DNA from: Thermoguttaceae bacterium
GTDB lineage: Bacteria > Planctomycetota > Planctomycetia > Pirellulales > Thermoguttaceae
Assembly (NCBI GenBank): GCA_017407125.1
Contig: JAFQXE010000026.1
Span: forward strand, 60,307 to 124,306
Direction: 5' to 3'
DNA length: 64,000 nucleotides
Shown here: positions 60,801-64,000 of the stretch, piece after piece
Numbering within the stretch: position 1 is the stretch's first letter
Layout of the letters: each line of letters opens with the position of its first letter
The notes under the pieces: generated by a model
What the model was told of the DNA's origin: nothing
The model's input: only the letters and a program-made list of their open reading frames with translations
Database searches by the model: none
Position numbers and translations under genes: made by a program

Positions 60801-62219
60801 GACGTGGTAATTGTCGCTAAAGAAATTTCTCAAATTGTACGCTTTGAGCTGAACGTTGTCAACCAGAAGCGAGGTGTCTGTAGTGGTCAGGTTTCTGATG
60901 GCAATCGTTTGAACGTCTGAATTCGGAACGAAAACAGCGCCGTATTCTTTAAATTGCCCCTTTGTAACTTCCTTTGCGTTGATATAAACGTCTTCAGTTG
61001 CCTGATCGGGACCAATGAATAACGAGACTCGCGGATTGTCCGTTGCGGTTCGTCCGCCTAAATCCATCGAAACTCGATAGACCGTGTTTTTGTCGGTTGG
61101 ATCAAAGCCGTAAACGTTTTGGTATAGACGCGCGTCCACGCTGCTTCCGCTTTGAACCCACGCCAGCTGTCTTCCGTCTGGAGGCGTTTGATTCCCCAGA
61201 AAGTCCTGGCAAGGACCGCCAACCCACGCCAAACCGCCGCGCATAGCCGTATTGGTTAAGTTGGTAAACTGCCAGCCGGAAAGAATTCCAACGTTGTTTT
61301 CATTTAAATAAGCGTGTCCGTTATGTCCATCGTTGGGTAAATGAGTAACGTCCGCTTCAAAGCTGCCGTTATAAAGAGTTGGCGTTGTGGGCTTAACCTG
61401 TTCAGCTGTCGTTTCGATAAGCATAACGCCATAGTGATGCCACGCTCTGTTTTCTACCGAACCGGATAAAAGGTTAATCGTTGCCGTATTGCTTTGAGCG
61501 GTAAATGTGAAATCGACTGCGTATGCGCCGCCGTAACCGCTTTCTCCTGCGTAGCTGAAAGGATTGTCTTCGCTGACCAGCTGTCCTGTAACAGTTGAAC
61601 CGGACATATTAGAATAAAATTCGTCTGCTACGCCGTCTGCATTAGTGTCAATTGAAAACGTATGAACGCGTCCATCAAACCCATTCTGCCAGGTACGAGC
61701 CAGAATTCTGGCGGTGTACGTTTTACCAGCTTCCAGATTGCCAAACGTCATAACTGCATTTGAATTCGCAGGCTCTCCATCATTGAAGATCATAGACCAC
61801 AAGAGATCATTAAGAGCTGAAACGCTTGAACCAGAATAAGAGCCTCCCCCGTGGTTTAATATATTTTTGACGTTGCGCGAATTAAACGACAACTGAGGCG
61901 TGCTGTACCCGTTGAGTACGGCAGTATCGCCATCCTGATGAGTATATTCCGTATAGTAGCTGGCGCCGTAGTTAACGAATGTAACGCCGTCAATGGGAGC
62001 GGAAACAGTATGCTGCCCGTAGTTAATCGCGTACTTGACGCTGCTTTTGTTGGGGACGTTGGTATAAACGTCGTTCTCGGTTGTTATCTTATTAAGCGAC
62101 ATGACAATGTCGGCTTGCGCAACTGCCGCGCACAGCGCAAACGATGTTACAACCAAAACCGCCAAACGGCTAATCAGGTTATTGTTCCGTCCAGTTGTGA
62201 AATCGAATTTTCTCGTCAT
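54879..62219 (-). CDS. Giant PEP-CTERM surface protein with autotransporter-type beta repeats
   Basis: 2446 residues. The N-terminal signal peptide (MTRKFDFTTGRNNNLISRLAV..., cleavage near AQA) is followed by a region of about 250 residues. An NGSFEADVTHLP-type domain comes next (about 285-465), then a lectin-like domain (about 485-715, with GKGFLDNFIQLEGYSG near its end). Many autotransporter-associated beta-strand units follow (GKGTLRLSGNASEYTGTI, GSGTLTLSGTNNYTGGTTI, GAGTLTLSGDNTYTGETTV). Two tandem units of 176 residues are almost identical (GNYVFDNAINV, ANRITLRNLGAAGAGKI). The C-terminus VPEPSTWALLMLGAMGLYFI with RQKKSR is a PEP-CTERM sorting signal. The protein is expected to be a long surface fibre or adhesin handled by an exosortase. 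Confidence 0.9.
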   Translation of the reverse strand: MTRKFDFTTGRNNNLISRLAVLVVTSFALCAAVAQADIVMSLNKITTENDVYTNVPNKSSVKYAINYGQHTVSAPIDGVTFVNYGASYYTEYTHQDGDTAVLNGYSTPQLSFNSRNVKNILNHGGGSYSGSSVSALNDLLWSMIFNDGEPANSNAVMTFGNLEAGKTYTARILARTWQNGFDGRVHTFSIDTNADGVADEFYSNMSGSTVTGQLVSEDNPFSYAGESGYGGAYAVDFTFTAQSNTATINLLSGSVENRAWHHYGVMLIETTAEQVKPTTPTLYNGSFEADVTHLPNDGHNGHAYLNENNVGILSGWQFTNLTNTAMRGGLAWVGGPCQDFLGNQTPPDGRQLAWVQSGSSVDARLYQNVYGFDPTDKNTVYRVSMDLGGRTATDNPRVSLFIGPDQATEDVYINAKEVTKGQFKEYGAVFVPNSDVQTIAIRNLTTTDTSLLVDNVQLKAYNLRNFFSDNYHVKANATGPNIGGPSSNDEPDRFGGLLGAMGYTIGVKSNNQIQVGSGDYEGKCKGSLFFATLSASGNDQSQSHASPDYNFANVGAMSAADEGGRMYDISFRVAPQFDEAADSSNWAAVMFGLTESKRTANVNGSDGVGILFRRNGGIQIFDGTNGQAQQNFGAGTYELTDDWADVRVVFFVPDFDGTSPVDVSLYVNDKLISSFQTGKGFLDNFIQLEGYSGNSGYKRSLVDDLVVKASAELRYEVSRIKDMTRAWSPNGIDKLDVFFTDPRNGETTATHTGALNMGVNTDFNVAEGYTIDQAGATTGSGNINKIGKGTLRLSGNASEYTGTININEGSVDFGFNDTVTMTNDVTGDGNLIKSGTGKLTLTRADYEGSTTVNSGVLSAEILSTDSIIINGGKLEVGFLSAEPPVTINGGQFVVGNTSASATLTISNLTLTNGGSISFDMNSFLGDDWDYLETPTANLENGFINLTFNNGDELAWWSNAGEYGYELIDITSWLGGVSNMKVTVDGVESPSWWVDYDNGGIYLMATEVSPTASKYYLANLQSDLDAANWTIDGDAKLGAKLMSGGNLNVTYGKPVILNADGEFEVGDSYNLTLSNVSGSKALNKTGYGTLTLSGANTYTGATTITSGTLALTAENAIASSSSVTNNSAITMGAAQTLNNLSGTGTVNNGGFALTLNNNAATEFAGVISGEGALVKSGSGTLTLSGTNNYTGGTTINAGTLKVAGAGTLGNAPVTNNAILEYAVGEGESMEIGYTIANNGSGKTVKTGAGNLSLTSTTTGNFEIQEGTVTMANALGNTGRRFSQVTIGPGASLLGAAKDSIGHNADTTSIINVYGTFDTTVENETLLNVQLHMYGGTAKATSGSTFDMYNNNTKVYSHALDGASAENPTVSTISAVLLVRNNVTLDITTDANTQLNVSSVIRSENGAGKVVKYGEGTLYLTAENSFQGGFEIKEGRVISKGGNTSPTNLGSGPITIEKNAVLDLQYSNQFGYGAGSPPDVTIRGTLIPYTFTHIKNLTLEDGLVEAENGYADNGTGFDFATRTGTITSTGNSTIKSRIHINAGATATFNVPSGTLTVDGIIKSDGGFTKTGAGTMKLTAANTYTGATTVSEGTLHLTNTGSLVSSGVTVATGATFIDAAPSIASAVTLNGGTLTLGDSASAAAITIGDFAVTGGTVNFDFFSTDYDVLTTGAATLTSGTINLTFNNGSETTWWNNAPDAGYVLMQTSGLTADLTNLQVNVSNAATTSWYLATADNNLVLKKLDGPQPPDPPTPSSDYYLANSDDISAPSWTIDETNKKGAKFIEGDQSAVTYNGSVDMQASGTFEVAANKELTIAGVISGSGDVTKLGAGTLTLSGDNTYTGETTVSAGTLNLTKTGQKGTLATGSTLTVVGDSSVVTGHGDIFGYTDGTVATINLTDGGTLHNDSTDAHITMGAVVNMNSGVISAENGDGSSTYGNYVFDNAINVLGGTDNVINANRITLRNLGAAGAGKITVAENAKLTISSQIFNPDGNFIPLVKLGAGELVLSGDCTYTSETFVNEGTLRLTKVGQKGTLAAGSTVTVDGATSVLAGHGDIIGYTDGSVGTINLQNGGTLHNDATADQKAHVTVDAVVNMNSGYITTVQGAQGNDTYGNYVFDNAINVQGGTDNVITANRITLRNLGAAGAGKITVAEDAKLTISSQIFDPDGNFIPLVKQGAGTLTLSGDNTYSTATTVSEGILQLTGDAVKANSSIEIANGATLEYNVPTSEKSLDFTTSNTTISGGNVSKTGEGKLKIKADGTQFSAGDFTVSNGELDFKGQYNGNLIVKNGATLSPGNSVGDLTVYGNAIIETGATGLFEFSSYNEDPAQQSFDRLFIADNGSFVIDSNSIIKLFFEAGDTDAALWAAEGSEYKLVSDEGFDTSITPTLGNYTGMFDLLSRNDGLWLIGLGAGPIPPGPEPGSGVPEPSTWALLMLGAMGLYFIRQKKSR
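55690..56745 (-). repeat. Tandem 528-bp duplication inside the giant PEP-CTERM gene
   Basis: Two units of about 528 bp (176 codons) in direct orientation; for example, an identical AATTCCCGTCAGGAT lies at 55721 and 56249. Boundaries are approximate. The high similarity indicates recent duplication, with in-frame length preserved. Confidence 0.8.
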
Positions 62220-62519
62220 GGAAAACCTCGGTTTATGAATAAGCTTAAAAAGTATTTATGACAAACTGACTGTTGCGAAAAGCGTTCAAACGTTCGACCT
62301 GTTTAATGAAAATTTATCTATATATGGACTTACGCTTATACTTCTCGTTAATTTACATTATAACATAAAAAAAGGTTTCTTTCAATAATTTTTAAAAAAC
62401 TTTCTAAAAATATATATAAATATTTTCATTTAAGATATTATATACAGATATATTATTAGATATTATTTTTGATATTTTTCATTGTCGATTTTCTGATTAG
62501 TTTGGCATGAACGAACGTT
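62220..62519. other. AT-rich spacer upstream of the giant PEP-CTERM gene
   Basis: Very AT-rich (especially 62365-62490), with no gene or clear promoter pair recognised. It probably holds the promoter of the minus-strand gene starting at 62219. Confidence 0.5.
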
Positions 62520-63728
62520 CTACTGCGCTTCCTGTGTCAAATCGCCGGAATTGGCGTCGGAGCCGTCCTGTGAACTCTTGCCGGAAATTCGGTTGACGAC
62601 CACGGCAATGGCGCCGTCGCCGCAGACGTTACAGGCGGTTCCGAAGCTGTCGGTGGCGATGTACAGAGTTATCATCAGCGCGACATTGTCAGCATTAAAC
62701 CCTAGAACAGACTGCAGCAGAGCCGTCGCCGCCATAATCGCTCCGCCGGGAACGCCGGGCGCGGCTACCATCGTTATGCCGAGCAGGAAGATAAACGGCG
62801 CGAATTGAGTTAGCGTCAGCGTTCCTCCGGAAATCAAAACGACAGCCATCGCAAACGCGGTTATTTTGAGCGTGCTGCCTGCCAGATGGATTGTCGCGCA
62901 CAGCGGAACGCAGAAATGCGCTATCGCGGGATGAACGCCGTTTTTGAGAACTTGCCGCAGTGTAACGGGAATCGTCGCTGCCGAAGACGACGTGCCCAGC
63001 GCGGTCGCGTAGGCGGGAAGCATATTCCACAGAAGCCTGAACGGATTGCGGCGGGAAATAGAGCCGGCTATGCAATACTGAATCAGAAGCAGCGCCACGT
63101 GCAGAATAATCACGACGACAATGACTTTCCCAAATACCGGTACGATTGTATCGGTTTTGTCCGTTGCCGACATCTTCAGGAAGATGCCATAAATAAACAG
63201 CGGCAAAAGCGGAATAATTGTGTACTGAATTACAGTTTCGATGATCTTTTGAGCGTCGTCGATGAACTTTTTCATCGTTTCCGCCTTGCAGACAGCGGTT
63301 CCCATGCCAAACATGAACGCCATTACCAAAGCCGTCATAACGCCCATGATGGGTTCAATAGCAACGTCAAAAAACGGAGCCAGTTTGTCGACGGTTTCCG
63401 CCTGTTCCGGAGCGTTGACGGTTACGCCCGCCAGCAGTTTGGGAAACGAATATTCGCAGGAAAAATACGTCAGAAAACCGGAAAAGAGCGTTGACCCGTA
63501 CGCAATCGCAACGGTCGTTAACAGCAGCCACCCTGATCTTGCGCCCAAACCGGCAATTCCAGCGGCAACCAGAGAGAGAATAATCAAGGGAATCGTAAAT
63601 CCGAGGTAGTCAGAAAAAACGCAGTTGAACGTCATGAAGACGCGGACAACGGGGATGGGCAAATAATTCCCCATCAAAAGTCCAAAAAAAACGGCGAGAA
63701 TAACCTGAACAAGCAGCGGGATTTTCAT
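62520..63728 (-). CDS. Dicarboxylate/amino acid:cation symporter (DAACS family)
   Basis: 402 residues with about eight membrane helices and two re-entrant loops. The family Ser-rich hairpin is present as LGTSSSAATIPVTLRQVL. The second hairpin and substrate site follow as AAPGVPGGAIMAATAL and DSFGTACNVCGDGAIAVVVNRI. These proteins import glutamate/aspartate, C4-dicarboxylates or serine/threonine with Na+ or H+ through the inner membrane. Asp and Asn in the DxxxTxxNxxxD-like segment support an active carrier. Substrate preference cannot be read safely; the TSSSAATIP form is shared by the SstT and GltP branches. No transcriptional partner is visible. Confidence 0.92.
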   Translation of the reverse strand: MKIPLLVQVILAVFFGLLMGNYLPIPVVRVFMTFNCVFSDYLGFTIPLIILSLVAAGIAGLGARSGWLLLTTVAIAYGSTLFSGFLTYFSCEYSFPKLLAGVTVNAPEQAETVDKLAPFFDVAIEPIMGVMTALVMAFMFGMGTAVCKAETMKKFIDDAQKIIETVIQYTIIPLLPLFIYGIFLKMSATDKTDTIVPVFGKVIVVVIILHVALLLIQYCIAGSISRRNPFRLLWNMLPAYATALGTSSSAATIPVTLRQVLKNGVHPAIAHFCVPLCATIHLAGSTLKITAFAMAVVLISGGTLTLTQFAPFIFLLGITMVAAPGVPGGAIMAATALLQSVLGFNADNVALMITLYIATDSFGTACNVCGDGAIAVVVNRISGKSSQDGSDANSGDLTQEAQ

Positions 63729-64000
63729 GGATAAACCTTGAGTTTCCTGTAGTATATGTAAAATCGGCTCGCCAGCGCATTACTGGCGATTTATTTACGT
63801 ATTCTACTTCATGAAAAGGTTTTGTCAATACGGTAACATGGAAGGCGCAGGCGAGCCGGGTGCGAAGCCGCACGGGCAAATCTCACGCGGAGGCGCGGAG
63901 ATGCGGAGGATGTTCGCAAAAGAAAGCCTCACGCAAAGTCCGCATAGTTCGCGAAGTTTTAAAAAACAAGGCGAGACGGCGGGCGAAACGCCTAGGAAAA
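63729..64000. other. Gene-free window end with a hairpin repeat
   Basis: No gene is supported in the 272 bases seen. They hold the GGCGAGCC hairpin at 63850-63877 and GCGGAG/CGCAAAG-type motifs common in planctomycete spacers. Confidence 0.5.
63850..63877 (+). repeat. GGCGAGCC-type hairpin repeat, copy 5
   Basis: GGCGAGCC runs into a GTGCG-AAGC-CGCAC hairpin. The GTGCGAAGCCGCACGGG core is the same as the first 20 bases of the intragenic repeat in nfo and the HzsA-related gene, linking the two repeat families. Confidence 0.7.

Overview
The window reads as chromosomal DNA from a member of the Planctomycetota, probably host- or gut-associated. The evidence is three DUF1559 pseudopilin-like proteins ([10 protein letters not shown]...[13 protein letters not shown]9-DG ends), two PEP-CTERM surface proteins built from autotransporter-type beta repeats, two HzsA-related c-type cytochrome proteins, a DUF1080 protein, a ThuA protein, a Tat-exported Gfo/Idh oxidoreductase, and a dense set of secreted carbohydrate-active enzymes (CE15-like esterase, GH106-like rhamnosidase, beta-helix protein, acetyl-xylan-esterase-like hydrolase). 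No rRNA or tRNA gene was seen.

Layout. 1-12 kb: a truncated secreted protein, a glycerophosphodiester phosphodiesterase, Sel1-repeat proteins, a fused ThiM-ThiE thiamine enzyme, two tandem alkaline-phosphatase-superfamily proteins, an HU-like protein, ThuA, a CE15-like esterase and endonuclease IV. 12-17 kb: two paralogous polytopic membrane proteins on the minus strand, with duplicated promoters and structured leaders, then a UbiA-family prenyltransferase. 18-24 kb: two DUF1559 genes flanking a large beta-helix protein, then a D-lactate dehydrogenase. 24.4-31.1 kb: a complete CRISPR-Cas locus on the minus strand (cas13d, cas1, cas2, array). 31.5-37 kb: flhA, an unknown membrane protein, DUF1080 and Gfo/Idh. 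37.5-46.1 kb: a three-gene operon-like run (two HzsA-related proteins and an esterase). 46.7-62.2 kb: two PEP-CTERM proteins, a GH106-like enzyme and a DUF1559 protein. 62.5-63.7 kb: a DAACS-family symporter.

The main discovery is the CRISPR locus. Its 999-residue effector aligns by eye, end to end, with Cas13d (subtype VI-D): RxxxxH motifs at R276/H281 and R879/H884, and several family blocks. It sits with type-II-like cas1 and cas2 and a 24-repeat array that has its own promoter abutting the first repeat. To my knowledge Cas13d is known mainly from Ruminococcus/Eubacterium-type Firmicutes and gut metagenomes, so a planctomycete-type genomic setting is unusual. The protein also has an Asn-rich N-terminal tail not present in the reference I recall.

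Two further structures look undescribed. One is a 96-bp palindrome-containing repeat inserted in the same reading frame into two unrelated genes (nfo and an HzsA-related gene), comparable in kind to the Rickettsia palindromic elements. The other is a duplicated promoter plus structured 5' leader in front of the polytopic membrane protein family, with a GAAA-capped hairpin showing a compensatory base-pair change. All assignments come from reading the sequence and from memory of protein families; no database search was run.
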